The notes beneath the pieces are model-generated. The model saw only the letters and a list, made by a program, of their open reading frames with translations. It did not search any database and was not told the origin of the DNA. DNA of 64,000 bases from Branchiostoma floridae (lineage: Eukaryota; Chordata; Leptocardii; Amphioxiformes; Branchiostomatidae): the NCBI RefSeq assembly GCF_000003815.2, contig NC_049981.1, positions 25,862,463-25,926,462 of the forward strand. The letters are read 5' to 3'. The position numbers and the translations under genes are program-made. Below are positions 1 through 27,535 of this stretch, piece by piece. How positions within the stretch are numbered: position 1 is the first letter of the stretch; each line of letters begins with the position of its first letter.

Positions 1-13608
<13,608 letters not shown>

Positions 13609-14285
13609 CCATGATGTCATTTGAAAGAAGATATGATTTGATGTAATCTCCAAGCAAATGTAGAGAGACAAAATCCTAACGTTTGCCAAGCTCTCGTTTG
13701 GAAAGTTCGGATACTCCGTGGAACTGGAAGTTTGAGAAACATTACGATTTTGTCTTCCTGCATCTGCTTGGAGATTAGACTTACAGAGCATCCAGCTGGG
13801 GAATACGAAGCAATGTGTTTGTATAATGACGTTGAACTAACCACGGAATAAGTGTAGACAGTCCAATTGATTTGTATGCGTGTTAAATGTACAGAGCATT
13901 TTAGTATTATTAGTTGAGTCAATGTATATCAGAGAGGTATCGACTCTGTTCTTGACAGTAGCTGCCCGTACGGAATTGACATGCTTTATTGGTATTGTAT
14001 ACTTTTGCATTTAGTAAATGTGACCATTTGAATATTAAAAAGCATAGGCTTAAGTTGGTCCGCTCTATATACTAGTTTTGCTACACGTCATGTCATAGTC
14101 ATTTCAAATTAATGTGTATATGTTGTAAATCAACATGAGTCTCCATTCTAGTGTATTTACAGTCGTTCCATAGTTAATAACAGTGGCAGCATCAAATAGA
14201 AATATGGTGATAGAAAAAGTGGCAAAAATGAGATACACATTTATCCTACTTATAAGGTATAGAATAAACTGCTGTTGAGTGATTG
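13609..14285 (+). promoter_or_regulatory. Probable 3' UTR of the RRM gene with an AATAAA signal
   Basis: An AATAAA hexamer lies at 14263-14268 downstream of the TAA, with no other gene between. The stretch is AT-rich, has no coherent frame and contains a foldback element at 13643-13779. Placing the transcript end here is inference. Confidence 0.35.
13643..13779. repeat. 137-bp foldback element with taatctccaagca ends
   Basis: The left end reads gtaatctccaagcaaatg; the right end is the reverse complement (catctgcttggagattag). Internal arms also pair (gacaaaatcctaacgttt against its inverted copy), so the whole element could fold into one hairpin. It starts 35 bp after the stop of the RRM gene. 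The same ctccaagcag end occurs near 37,634, 37,783, 40,989 and 42,497, showing a dispersed family. Confidence 0.7.
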
Positions 14286-14317
14286 ATTTGATTTATTATA
14301 CGCATCTTCTATAGATT

Positions 14318-14431
14318 TTGTAAAGCGGAGAACGTCTTCAACTTGGACTACAACTTGCTAGCCGCCATGCTAGATAGAGATGCCTGGTCAGACATTGTTA
14401 ATGGCACCTCATATGTGGACGAACTGAACTG
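14318..14431 (+). mobile_element. Possible LINE ORF2 C-terminal remnant
   Basis: A short frame reads NVFNLDYNLLAAMLDRDAWSD and continues to TGA. DRDAW followed by IVNG is the kind of ending seen at the C-terminus of some non-LTR reverse transcriptases. There is no other domain and no defined 3' tail, so the call is weak. Confidence 0.3.
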
Positions 14432-17400
14432 AACTGAGAACGTCTTGGTTACTACTTGTAACCAAACAAGCGAAATATTTATGGTGAAAAGCAACGTAAC
14501 AAAGCTGTCTAGAAGCTATACCTGGCTGCTGTTCTGTCATTGTTGCGATGTATATTCACTATACATACAATATCAAGACAGGTCGTTCAGTACGTACAGA
14601 GTGATAAAGGACGGTCTACATATCGCTTAGTTCAGTGAGCGCTGCCCTTGAATTCTGCAGCGCGAAACCGCCCAGCTATAAATCTGTTAAGCGAGCCGTA
14701 ATATTCGATACCTCCAGTCCAATAAGCGTCACCTGGGGGATACTTAAAGCTTTATTATGGGGCAGGGAAGGTGACAGCCGCTTAGTGAGACAATCGTTCA
14801 TTCTCACCTTCAGACGAACGGGGCAATGTCAGATAAAGGTGGAGTGACATCAATTTCAATAGGAACGGAAAAGAGTCAAAGTAACAAATTGATGGGAGCC
14901 CTCCAGGTCAAGGGTGATATCTTGATTGTACCTGTCTAAAACAGCCAGGGGAATTTCCCTAGTACAGTTGGTACAATGAGCCTGCATCTATGAATACAGT
15001 ACATAACATAGCGTCTTCTCTGTCACGGTTGGTTTTTCATAGGCGTTCCGTAATCGAAAAGTATTAAGCAAGCAAACGGTTCCAAAATAACATGGGGTCG
15101 CTAAACGACAGGATTTTCGCAATACAACATATACCTGTACCCCAAACCGTAGTACAATATACTGTGACACAAAATCTCAATGATGATCCATATATTGTGT
15201 ACGTGTGGGTTTCTAAAATTCAAAGAATTGACTGAATGTTGACACAACCGTCCGAAATTCGTCGGTACCGGCTATCGAGTGACAAGATGAATGTTCCTGG
15301 TGAATGGCAGAAGGTTGAGACAGTCCGAACCCCGCCCTCCGGTGACTGGTGATGACAGCTCAGGTAACATCGCCTCCGGGTGTAGGTCATAAATCATTCC
15401 TCTTCATATTCATCAATCAACGGCCTGGGCTGATACGTCTTATCATGGTTACCTCATACGACAAAATGAATGTCAAATGATGATAATGTAAATTTAGCTA
15501 GGAGGGTAGGTAGATGATACGACAATAATACATACATATATTACATGTAGTAGTATATGTGGGTATTATCAGCCCATTTCTTGAGAGAATAATTCAACAA
15601 AAGAAAACTTTTTCTCAAACATTAATAAAATCTCTGTTTATACACAACTGCCAGAATGTTCTCGTAATATACTGATACGACAAGGTACAAAGGTTTCTAA
15701 TGAATTATGTAGCCGCATCTATCTTGCGGAAACTATAGCACTGGACCATGCTACGTGGAGATTCTTGACAGAGAGGAGCAAGGGGCCAGTCCCTCACCTA
15801 AATACTTAGGCAGGTATGTAGGTACATCTATCTTGTAGCCTTTAGATCTATATGTTTCTTTGTACACTACTGAGCGTTTGATTTTTTTTTCGTTTATGAA
15901 GGAAATGGCCAATGAACAGCCCCACGTTTTCAATGAGTAGCTACTTTTGTGGGTTTAGTAGATGTAATGTGACAGCTATTTCAATTTATTGATACCTATT
16001 TATCGTATATCATGATCAACTGTTTCAATTTACGTATATTTATCAGTTATCTAAATATTTATGTAAAACTATCTATTTGTCAGCTTTGATATAATGTTCA
16101 TTACTGTTTTTTGCCAAATCTGTGTACAATCTTAATGATCATGAAATGGCTTTTGTATTCTTATCATGCATGCAAAAGTTACAACTGAATGAAAATCGCT
16201 TCATCTAAGCAGTTTTTGAACACGCATTGTCTGCGTTCAACATTTGTCCGCCTGCTAGAGCAAAAAGAAAATTAAACAATACCAACAGTGACATCGACGG
16301 ATGAATAGATTGTAAATTAAAGTCGACCTTTATTTGCAGAAAATAATATCGTTAATTAAGTTAAAATCATATCAGAGCGCCCTACACACATGACTCGTCC
16401 CGTGCGGAATTATTTGTAACTGATGAATACATTCAAAGTGAATTCGAAGCAGCTCCCAAAATCAATACGTTTTCCCATCAAAATGTTCCTATCAACAAAC
16501 ACATCATATCAGATGACCTACTTTTGGAACATAAACTATCCTTCTTTTCGCTATCTATGTTTCAGACAGGTACAGGTACTTCTAATAGACCACAACACCT
16601 CGTGCATACTATCACCTCAGGTACTTAAGTTTAATACGTAAAGTTTTTCGCCGTTTTTCTCTCAATATATCGTAGATATCAACGCCAGCTAGCTACGAAA
16701 TAACGATCAATTTTTGTCCCGTCGCCTGTTTAAATCGATCAAGGTCGTATTTCAGGGATATCATCAAATTTCTCGGCTGAGCTCTCGTCGTGCCATGACC
16801 TCATCATCCTAAGATAAACTGTTGGTACAGGCGGTTGGCCCCAGCTTGAGAGCCAATTTTCAGGCAAATTGTGCTGCCAGAGGGTACAATGATTCCTGAC
16901 CCCTCGCCGTGCCGGGCCGGTATAATGAAGTGAGGAGGCCGGCCGCTATCTATTATATTCTCCGACACGCTGTTGCTCGTTCTTCGATCTGTTGGTCGGC
17001 AACCTGACGAGCAAGTGGTGAAAGATTGCCATAGTCATAGATTCTAAGGGTACATTGAGAGCTTTTGCAAAGTTCATTGTTGAAGTAAATGCTCCCAAAT
17101 TCTTCAAATGCGTGTTATGCCGTAACATCGTGTGAGATGTTCATATTGGAGTGCGGTTTTCATGAGAAGTAATAGGGTTTACACAGGAGACATGGACAAC
17201 ATTACCATCTTTTTTGATGTTCGACGTCCCCGGGCAAGCTATCTAGATGACATATCACTCAGTCATTCCCCTTCATGTCTAGGGCGGACGCAATATACAT
17301 GTAGATGTAGGGAGCTACAGCATACCAATGACTCTGACTGAGCTGGGAGTCTCAACAGCAAAGTTTCTCAGCAAAGCTATTTGTGGCTAATGTCATGTGT

Positions 17401-20400
17401 CAAACTGAAAGTCAATCTGCTAAACTACGGAGCCACTAAACTTTTTCATTTTACATTACATGCGCTATTCATTCACGTTACCTGAGAAATTTACTGGAAC
17501 TGGCAAACATACAACATCAGAAATGTCAATGTAGACCACTTCTGCACATGTGTGCTATTCTCTACTAATGAAATCAGAACTAATGCATCATGTTTTGTCA
17601 TTGTACATTTCAAGGCTGGACACTCCAGTAAGAAAGAGACATTTGTATGGGCATGGAAAGAGAAACGGAGAAATATTGTTCATATTTGTGTTCTAGTTCC
17701 CAGTCAGGAACTAGTATTTATAACGGAACCAACAATCTTTCAGAAGGTTCTTGGATGTTACAAAATTGTCGGACGTCCATTTCATATCCGAGTAACACAT
17801 GTTAATTCCCGAAAGGATGGATAAGGCTCGTAAAGAGGCTTAGAACTCTTTTGGCCAGGCCGTGACGTTTTCACCGCGCTTGGCTTACCGGTCGTTAAGA
17901 GCGAACACATCCGCTTTCCTGGCGTAAGCTGGCTATTCAGCCGTTCTTATCGCCTGCGGATCCGATAGCCTTGGTTCCCGTTTCGCGTGATAACACCGAG
18001 GATTAATTACCTCTCTTGACGTCATTAAAGGTAAGCGGGTTTGACACATCCACCTTTCTTGTCAGCCGGCTTAAAGAACATTTCTTTCCTATTATTTCTC
18101 CACATTGGCGTGACATTAACATACACAGCTGTGTGATTCATATCAGCGGGGAATAAAAGTTATTTTATGTAGTTGATTAAGTTAACACAACAACAAACAT
18201 TTGAAGGGACAATCATACAATTTACATTCACGAATAACACGTATTGCAACTTTCGCCATAGAGACAATGTGTACTATAAATGCAGTGAGGCGTTAAAGAG
18301 GAGAGGGCCATGCTGTCACTGTTGCAAACCGCGCAGATCATTCGCCCTCAGCTAGGATCTCGGAGACTGCGTCAGTCGTGCCTTGAAAGATGGTTACGCA
18401 GATATGACATCGGGTATTTATATCTGACTGAAACACAAAATTAACGACCCCACCAGATAAGAAGATAAGATAGATATCCGGTGATATTCCGTAGAAGTGC
18501 AAGGAAGACTAAGTATATTTTCGTCCTTTCTCGGTGACGACTTGAATGATATCTTCAACATACAATGATGCAGTCTAGCCATTATATGCGCTGCTGCCAG
18601 AAACGAAGACGTTTACATGTTCACATCATTTACGACTGAGATATGGACATTTGGTTCGCATAGAATATCGGACGAATGAAATATAGGATTCTTTGATTTG
18701 ATGATAGTGATCCAATTATCCGGATTTTATGTCTTCAGGTGTGTCTCCAGAGGTACTTTCACTTGTCAAGCGAACAGTTGAGTGATACATGATTCCTTTG
18801 TGTTATCATGCTATGGCGTTCGATTGTACCGTTTAGATAAAGTATGCACACATCAATATCATCGTCTGACTTCGCATCGCAATCAATCTTCGTTTGAACG
18901 CTTCCCGTCGGATGGAAAAGAAATACATTCATAACTAACTCCTTTGAAATATTTGTATTGTTGCTATATGTAAATCTAAACTAAAGAAGTACTTTATCGG
19001 CGCCGCTTGGAGGCTGTAGATAAAGATGTAGTCTTTAGACGTCCAATCATGTTACAGAGCCCATATATCAGGTACTGAGACGAATAGGCTTCACGGGTAA
19101 CAGGCAATCCATCGGGGCTTGCGGCTTCATCTTTTCCAAGTAATCCCGTAGATTTCCCAACGGCAAATCTTTCACAATGCTGATAATACACGTGCTCAAC
19201 ATTCAATCATAAACTGTGCCAAACTTCATCAAACTACACTTTAGGAAGATTATGAGGACAAAACCACTGTCAGATTGTTGTTGACTCCTCGTTATGCCAT
19301 ATAGAATACGGTCCGACTTACACCGGGATATACTATAGAGATCACTGCAACTGTTGCAGCATCCCCATCCAATTAAATGTACTCCTTGACTGTGCAAGCC
19401 AAAGGTATTGCAGTGAAGCAGACCTATAGATGGAATTTCGCGATATAACCACACAAATCCGTGATAAAGTCATTTGAAGGAAAACAAGCCGCTGACAAAT
19501 CACTTATAAAATTATGAAAGGTAGACTACATGTACTAAGGCTAGCGCACGGGCTACGGTCGTCGGACGGTCGTCGCACGAATGAAAACTGAAGATATACA
19601 TATGCTAGTTGTATACGTGTGGTGGTGGGCCGCAATCTACATATATACCGATAGTTCCTAGAACTTCCCTCACATCCTAGACTACTGGGAAATAGCCATG
19701 ATGCGTCACACAAAAGTCAGTTGTTTTGTTACAAAAAGCGCCCTCGTTGGATTCCGTCGCCTGCCTCAAAATTCTAGGGCAACAAAAATCGCACGATGAC
19801 CTTCGACGAATGTGATACGCCGCAAGTTGTAACGAACGCTGCTGCTGAAAAAGATCAGAGTGTACAAATCAACTAAACTTCTTTCTGAATATTCCTGCCT
19901 CACTACCGTTATATCACGTCTTCATTTAGTCGACGGCTGTCTGCCAAGAAGAATATCATATCTTGCTTCATTAAAAGATACCGTCTCAAATGTCTATCTC
20001 TTTAAAGTTTAGACATTCGCGATAACATGTTTGCTATGTGGATGTGGATTCAGTCCGTTTTAATGCTGAGAGGCCGCACTGAAACGAGTTCCGACTATGT
20101 GCAGTTAAAGGCCCCATTAAGAAAACCAACAGAACATTCATTCCTCCTTTTCATATTTTATCGGTGTTTTTATGGTACGTACTATTTTGGACTCCCTTTA
20201 TTTCATTATCCAGCTATGATACGACATGGAGGGTGCCTTTCTTTGACGTTTGGATATGATCGTTCGGTGAAGTTTGAATAAGATATATTGACACTTTAAA
20301 TGCTTATCAAAAATCATATTGCATAGAAACGATAACTGATCAATATCGTTTGATCAGTTTGAAATGATGATAAAACGATGTTGTCAAATGCGGGGAGATA

Positions 20401-22280
20401 AAAGCTGTAACGTTAACGTAGTGCTGCCTATCATCGTCCAAATTATATAAAACGCCATTTATCTTTAATTAAAACGTATCTGTAACACATGAGAAAATAC
20501 CCAATGCATATTCTTATCTGAAACTTTTTTCTCTACCTGTTACACGCCGTGGGAGCATGTAAATATTTTGAGGTCTACGATAAAGAACTCAGGGTTACCA
20601 ATCATTGCTCATTTGAGTCTTAGTTTCACTAGTGTTGTTGAATATCATACATCATAAATAGATTGTCCAAAGTCGTCTGCAGACAAATAGGTTATTTATT
20701 TAGCTGTATATAATGTGTATATAGTCATCATGTTCGTACACAACATGTTGAAATGTCTCAGCGTGGACATTAATTCATAGCGCAAGATAGTTGGTATAAC
20801 TTTGCATGTAATCACAAAACAAGACAACATAGCGTATTTCATCTTGCCACACAAGGGTTACGTACAATTCCAATATAACGTTACAATTTAGACACGCTTG
20901 TATCACAAAGCAAGTGAAATGTACAAGTACGTGCTTGATGTCTACAAGTTCAGGATTGCATATTACAATTTTCCCTATATATTGATTTCGATCGACATCA
21001 AAAGACACATCAAACACTGCTTGTTATCACACTTGACAGTGCCAACCAGGGACAAGCCCTCCGAGCAGCCAGTCAAATCACACTTGCAGCGGCTGACTTG
21101 TCTAGTGCGTCATGCCCAACGACGGCAGACATCTTGAAGAAGACAAAAACATTTAAACGTGCAATGGTGCGATACAATTCAGCCCAAGATCTGCAAACAT
21201 TCCTCTTGACCCTCTAGAATAACCCATATCTACGCCACTACTAATTGGCATATACCGCGGGCAAAGTCTCAGTATCTGCTTGCCGTTTACGACTGGGGTT
21301 ACGCTTACAGAAGTAGAATTTTACGAGCGCTGCACTCCCAGGAGAGCATGGTTACTGCTCCTGATGCCAAGAGGAGGTCTTTAACTGAAGTCATAACTAA
21401 CTCACTGGTGTGATTTTTATATTCGAAGGGCAATTTTAGCTTCCAACAAATGAATAATGCAGGCAAATACATATTTCGGTGCCAAGATCTTCCCATGGTG
21501 AGACATCAACAGTCAAAGGACAATATCTAAACTGCAAAATGCAACATGTTGTAAAATATGTGCAAGTATGAAAACTGCTTTGCTAATAATAAAAGCCTCA
21601 ACGAGACTTGTTTCAATGTCGTTAGGCATTAGAGAAAAATTAGTTGTTTTTTAGTTTAATACAATTACTTTTTTATTTATTTATCTATTCATCAATTTCT
21701 CCAAAATACAGTGGAAGGTATGGCGGAACAGCTGTTTCTTGTTGAAAACTACGGGTAAAATGCATAGCCATGTAGCCTTTTCTTTTGGGTGCAGCTGAAT
21801 CAAGTGGTTTGTGACTTGAAAGTCGAGTTGATACAAAAATATTCAGTTATTCCGGACCTGACTGTCTGATACGAAGTTTAAATTTGCTCTAGTTATGAAT
21901 AACAAAGGCCACGAGATTCGACAACGGTCGCATCATATCGGTGTGAATGGGAATAAACGCCCTGCGGGAATCAGCTGTCGCTTAACCGGTTGAGGAAGAT
22001 AATGCACTTCTGCAAGATGAGAAATGGATGGCATCATTTCACACCGCATTGCCGGGAGAGATATTTGCCCTGAGGGACAGGCTGCATGAATAAAGGAACG
22101 ATCCGCGCGGAATTGCTGAGTTGCAGAACAGAGTACAGAGATGTTTGCTTAAGTAGGAAGATAACACATGGTGGGACGCCGGATTCAACTGAGAGGCAAA
22201 GGCTATGTCTTGTATTTGTTTTCCAGTAGACATTTCTATTTCACCTCCGTGAATGATGAGACATTCGAAAGATGGTGAAT
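14432..22280. other. Gene-poor stretch, nothing recognised
   Basis: Only short open frames (up to 90 codons) with no recognisable motif and no splice-phase partners. I see no LINE protein and no RNA gene. Base composition is AT-rich and unremarkable. Confidence 0.5.
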
Positions 22281-22344
22281 GCCATCTGAAACGTCTGACC
22301 GTTTCCAAAATCATATCCAGTTGCTTGAGTGACTGCTTTTTGGC
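22281..22344 (-). repeat. Dispersed repeat copy (inverted relative to 433-501)
   Basis: The reverse complement reads gccaaaaagcagtcactcaa, then gcaactggatatgattttgg and aaacggtcagacgtttcaga, matching 433-501 almost base for base. Confidence 0.7.
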
Positions 22345-24793
22345 TCATCTTATGACCTGGATGTCTAACCTTCATCAACGTATGATGAGGTATTGTACAC
22401 ACTGTGGTCTTGATTTTGGTGGCAGATAGCGTTTGATGTCAGGGAGACGTGGTATGGGTTTGGGCTCTCTAGCAGCTGGTTCCGGAATTGCAGGCTACGG
22501 TGTTTTTTTAATCTTTGACTAGAATATTATTTAATCTGTAGCACTTGTTGGTTTGTACGTGGTAGAACAGCATACCTGAACAAAGACTGCATACCCGAAC
22601 AAAGACCTGATAAAGACATTCCCTCTGTGCTGTATACGTAGCAGACTCCCGTTTTATTGCATTAATCAAGGTGTCTTGTCGACTGGTGAAATCTTTATCA
22701 GACATATCAGCTGCTGCTTTGACAGGCTTGCTCATGCAAGCACACGTAATGCCACCTGAACCCCTTTGCATTATTCTAATTCTATACCATTATGCTTGCA
22801 TTTTGTTCCTATATCAAGCTAGTACAGTTGTTAGGCTGCTGGAAGTGATAAACCGGGGAGAATGTACCTGCAGAGAAAGCTTTCAAAGGCAATTTATCAA
22901 ATTATTCGCACATTAGAACCGCTGTTATATGGGCTTTTCCCAGTTTTCAAGACTATCAAACAAGCCACACTTGTTCGCACATGTGTCTGTGTAAAAATAA
23001 AATGCCATTATAATCCCATACGTTAACACATAACTGGTTGGTAACTTCAAGGTATGTCTTGTTATACCGGTAACCATGGCACTAGACGTTCTATATGTAA
23101 TATATTTAACGTTACATCTATGTTATTTGTTCGCTTACTTGTGTGCGGATAAAGATTTCCGTGTTTTTCTGGAAATTTCTTGTTTTCCTATCCAGGGACA
23201 CCTGAAAAACACGTTAAAGGCCCTGGCTTTGATCTACAGTTAAACATAAATACCGTGGTATAATAAAGATCTGTATACTGAGTGTATACTGGCATCTGGA
23301 AGGTCACGTCGGATGTCGCGAGAGTTGGTGCGACAGGAGGTTTCCGCGAGATGTCACCCAGCTATATTGGACCAAGGTCTCCCGTGGCGTAACAAATGAA
23401 GATCGATTATTGCGCCGAAACAGCGACGATAAATTCATAAAGTGTGAGACAGCGAGAGCGAACCCGGCTAACATCGTGTCGATCACACGAGCCGCCTGAC
23501 ATTTACGCGTTCTGAGGCTCACATCTGCCGTGAAAGACACGTTCTGTGTCCATGTACTGCCTGTTGGATGAGCGGAAACTAAAGGTGGTATCTCACTCCA
23601 CTTGGGGCACCGGTGCAGCACTGTGGACTTCGTTCACTGCGGCACTGTTGTATTATTTTCGTCGATTTTTAAAAATAATTTTGATAGTGCGTAATACGTA
23701 AAAGAATGACTTAGAAGACATAAAACGTAAGAAAATAGTTCTTTGAAACGAAATTCGTTGAGTAATCCTTCGAACCCCGCAGTGCCGAACCTGTGCCCCA
23801 AGTACGGAGAGATACAACCTCGATCATTTACTTTCTTTCGCACATGAAGTCAGTAAGCATTAAGGCATAACACACTAGCTTTATACAGCAGGCACAAGCT
23901 GCGTAAAACCACACTGTAACGGTCTGATCCACTCGCACCGAGATGAACCGGTAATTGTTTCGGTATCTATGGCGGGACTTGCGTTAAGGTGTTGCTCTGT
24001 TCAAACCGAGGAATCATGTTTCTGAGAACTGTTTGTGGTAATACAAATGTTTACTTGTGTATGTCATGATGCCTTCAGTTCGTAGCTAAATGAAATTTAA
24101 ATGAACTGCAATGCATGTTTTGCTTGATCTGAACAATAAGTGCTGATTGAACAGTTATTAGGAAAAGATGCCAAATTTCTTGCAATGATTTGAGACAGAG
24201 GAGGTCAGGTAACCATCCCAGCATCCTTTGCAGTACAACTTCTCCCAGGCACATCCTCCGGATTTCAGATGTAGGTCGACGCAGCTGTCTGCCCTTCTCC
24301 GTCGTGAGCAATCACAGAATCATTACGTATAATCGCAATACGTCATGCAAGAAAAGATTACCTTGGCGCTGCCATAGGTCTGCTCGCATGACAGGTTTAA
24401 TACTGTACCACGCACACCGTGACATTTCCCCGCATCCGCCGGTGGCCAGGCGTGAATGTCGTGCGATGTTTCAGCCCACGGGGCCAAGGCCTCCACAAGA
24501 CGGAAACATGACTTACAACATGTAAAGTCGTCTGTAGGTCAGAAGGGATGATAAAGTCACTGAATCGAATGTGCGTGACACACGGTTCTACATATTCCCT
24601 GAATCTTCCTGAAGGCTCTAACAACGGTGCTCCCTCCCCTCATACTGTAATCCCAGTACCATCGAACTGATTTTAGGAAGTTTTCATGATGAATATTTTA
24701 CTAGGCTGTTTGGCATATATTTCAAGGAAACATAACCAAAATGAACTGAAAAATGACATTCTATTTACGTATTGCATGTATAATGCACATTTT
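22345..24793. other. Intergenic stretch without a recognised gene
   Basis: The longest frames (105 codons minus at 23304-23621, 111 codons plus at 24190-24525) have no recognisable motif, no partner exons and overlap frames on the other strand. I see nothing else in it. Confidence 0.4.
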
Positions 24794-24891
24794 CGCCAAA
24801 TAGCAATTACCCATACAAGCAACTGGATATAACTGGATATGATTTTGGAAACCAAATCATATCCAGTTGTTTGAGTAATTGCTATTTGGCG
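24794..24891. repeat. Foldback version of the caactggatat repeat
   Basis: The left arm cgccaaatagcaattaccca continues with caactggatat; the right arm is its inverted copy (atatccagttgtttgagtaa, then ttgctatttggcg). The centre is aactggatatgattttgga. It is the same family as 433-501 and 22281-22344 but arranged head to head. Confidence 0.75.
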
Positions 24892-25024
24892 TATCTTATT
24901 ACCTGGATGTCTGACCATCATCGACGTATAACGCGCATTTTCATTATGTCGAAATTTGGAGAAAGTTATCTTTGAATTGTGTCAACAGTACACTAAGAAA
25001 GCACCACTTCGGCTGTCCATGGTG

Positions 25025-25460
25025 CTGATTCGATTTCCGGTTTCCTGGCATAACGTAATATACGTGTTGGTTTCCCAGCTTGGTACTGGTGGGCAGGTGT
25101 CGTAAAACCTTGTACCAGGTCTAAGTTGTGAGAAAAAACTTATGTCAAAAAGTACAGAAGGAAAACATCACGTCGAAAATAAAACTTGAAGATCTTGAAC
25201 AGTCCTCGGTCCTGATTCGGCTTCCAGTCCATCCAACTAGATGGGATGTGATGTTCGTGTTGGCGGCAAGTTTGCTATAAACTTGTACCATAACTGAGTT
25301 CTAATAACAGTTTTAAACGTGCTAAAGATTGCACAAAGAGACAGTCGGCCATATTGGAAATCGACGTGTTTTTTTACGCTAACGCGTTTCCGGCTCGGTA
25401 ACCTAATGTGATATGATATTCGTGTTGGTTCCTGAGCTTGGTACCAGTGGGCCACAGGTG
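25025..25460 (+). repeat. Degenerate tandem repeat, about three units of 175-186 bp
   Basis: Similar landmarks recur near 25028, 25214 and 25388: gattc or gtttccgg, then a cgtgttggt string followed by agcttggtac/caagtttgct and, in units one and three, a gtgggc...caggtg string. The units are strongly diverged and unit borders are approximate. Confidence 0.4.
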
Positions 25461-25469
25461 CGCTACGGA

Positions 25470-27230
25470 GGCCATTAACTCTACCCTTCCATCTCATCTC
25501 ACCAGGTGAGCATTCGTGTCGGGTAGGAACCGTCAGCAGAATCATTCACGCACCGCAGTCAAAGCTTCTTTGAGAAATGAAAATGCACTCACTCAAGTGG
25601 TTTTGCAGGTTTCCATCCAGAGCCCCGTGGCGTGGGCTGTTTTGTGCTGTGTCAACTCGACTTCTCATTTAAACATCGGGTCTGAATAACGGCGAACGTG
25701 CCCAGCAGCAACGAGGAATGGTGTGCAGTTATTAAAGAAATTTATCACCTTTAGTATACATGGCAAAATGGGATATTTAAAACACACTATACCAGGACAT
25801 TTCCGTGTGATGTAACAATAGCAAGTTACCATATGAATATAAGGTGGTGATGCTAGCTTTCTCCTATACCATTGCTCATTTTTCGAAATAGAAATGAAAA
25901 CTACATCGACGAATTACAGGCTAAAATGAACTTATGGCCGAGTCTTGGTAATAAAGGTTAAATAGAATAATATAGCAGTATGTAAAGGTTGTCCCTTAAG
26001 TTTTACTAAGCCCCTGACAATATAATGTTTATATACTTGCAGATGAGGTCTGCATTAGACGTGCTTGTCGCTCACTCAGGTCTTCAAATGTAACAGACAA
26101 TCAACAACTGTCGAGAGGACCGCTTTTTACCGAATCCAATTTTCAGCGCTAATGTGCGTCAAGCAAATCTGCCAAAAGACATCATTTGCCCGAGAATAGG
26201 CGGTCAGCGATGCAAGCTTAAGTCCCGCCTTAGGGACTGGTTATCATTTATTCAAGAACCAGTCGTTATAAAAAAATGTGTTAGGAAATGCCATGCAGAC
26301 AAAGGTTGTGGCATTCTAGAAGCTTTTCGCCAAAGCTGTCGTTGTAAACAGGTATACTGGGTTATAGCTTTAAATGAAGTTTCTTGCTACGTACAGAAAA
26401 AAACAGCACCCCCGTTAAGTATGGAAAAAGTCAGCAGTTTTATGGGCGGCGTGAACTTTAAAGGTAACTTAAGGGCCGTCGAAAATGTCAGCCCGATAGA
26501 GCTGGGACGTCCGAGGTTGTTACGAATCGTGCCATTAGTGGCGATGATAACAAGGAAACAAGCCTAGGCAGATTACGATTACACAGTCGGGAATCCGGCT
26601 GTAACAAATTTGCCGAACGCCTGACAGGTTCAAGCACAGGTGGACTAACACTCACGTATTCATCAGTCAGACTTTGTTTCCACAGAGACTTAAACCTAGA
26701 AACAAGAAAATAACTACTCTGAAAATATTCTTGTAAAAATGACCGACTTTCTGGGTGTATTGTTGCATGTATGTAAATAAATTCAATCAAATATCAATAA
26801 AAACAATCGGCTTCTCTAACCCTCACAATGAGAAGTGCTACAGTACGAAGTAACGTCAGTAAGATCCCGTTGTAACTGGTGAAGCTACTATAATTATCTA
26901 AACCACCCTGATTGAATCCTTATCATTATAGCGCTTTTAACGACATTCTTTTCGAAACGCCTTTAGAAGGGAGAATCATCTTTGCTACAAATACCACCTT
27001 TCTTGGTTAAACTTGCGACGTACCTTCCATATGAAACACTGTACACTACCCTAGGATGTCTGTTTTTGGAACGTGTTATTGGGAGAGCCACATTCCCAGT
27101 TGTACCACGCGTTCATGCATGATGCCCTCCGGCGCGTGTGGATTTCTGGTGACATATGACTCGGGGCCAGGCAGCCTCCAGGAACATATCAACAGCCGTC
27201 AATCATTCTCAACATCACCGTAATCCTTCA
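25470..27230. other. Intergenic stretch with an unassigned 137-codon frame
   Basis: The longest open frame is 26154-26567 (+). It is Cys- and Lys-containing but shows no domain I recognise, no good start context and no neighbouring exon in phase. I do not call it a gene. The end near 26760-26810 (tgtatgtaaataaattcaat) resembles the A-rich 3' tail of a LINE but no coding remnant precedes it. Confidence 0.35.
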
Positions 27231-27239
27231 GGCGGCTGT

Positions 27240-27461
27240 AGTGGCGGAGTGTGTCTGTGTTTGTGTGCGTCTGTGTGTGCGTGTCTCTGTGTGTGTGTCG
27301 TGTCTGTGTGTGTTTGTGTGTGTTCGTGTGTGTGCTTGTCTGTGTGTGTCTGTGTGTGTGTGTCATGTCTGCGTGTGTGTGTCTGCGTGTCTGTGTTGTG
27401 TCTGTGTGTGTCTGTGTGTGTCTGAGAGAGAGAAAGAGAGTGAGGGTGAGAGGGAGAGGGA

Positions 27462-27506
<45 letters not shown>

Positions 27507-27535
27507 GGAGAGAGAGAGGGAGGGAGGGGGGGGGG
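27240..27535. repeat. Composite GT-rich then GA-rich microsatellite
   Basis: About 180 bp of tgtgtg/tctgtg repeat on the plus strand pass directly into about 110 bp of gagaga/gaggga repeat ending in a G-run at 27525-27535. Five overlapping open frames here, up to 134 codons, are low-complexity artefacts. Confidence 0.95.

Noticed and set aside
26154-26567. 137-codon plus-strand frame with several Cys
   Set aside because: No recognisable cysteine pattern, signal peptide or neighbouring exon.
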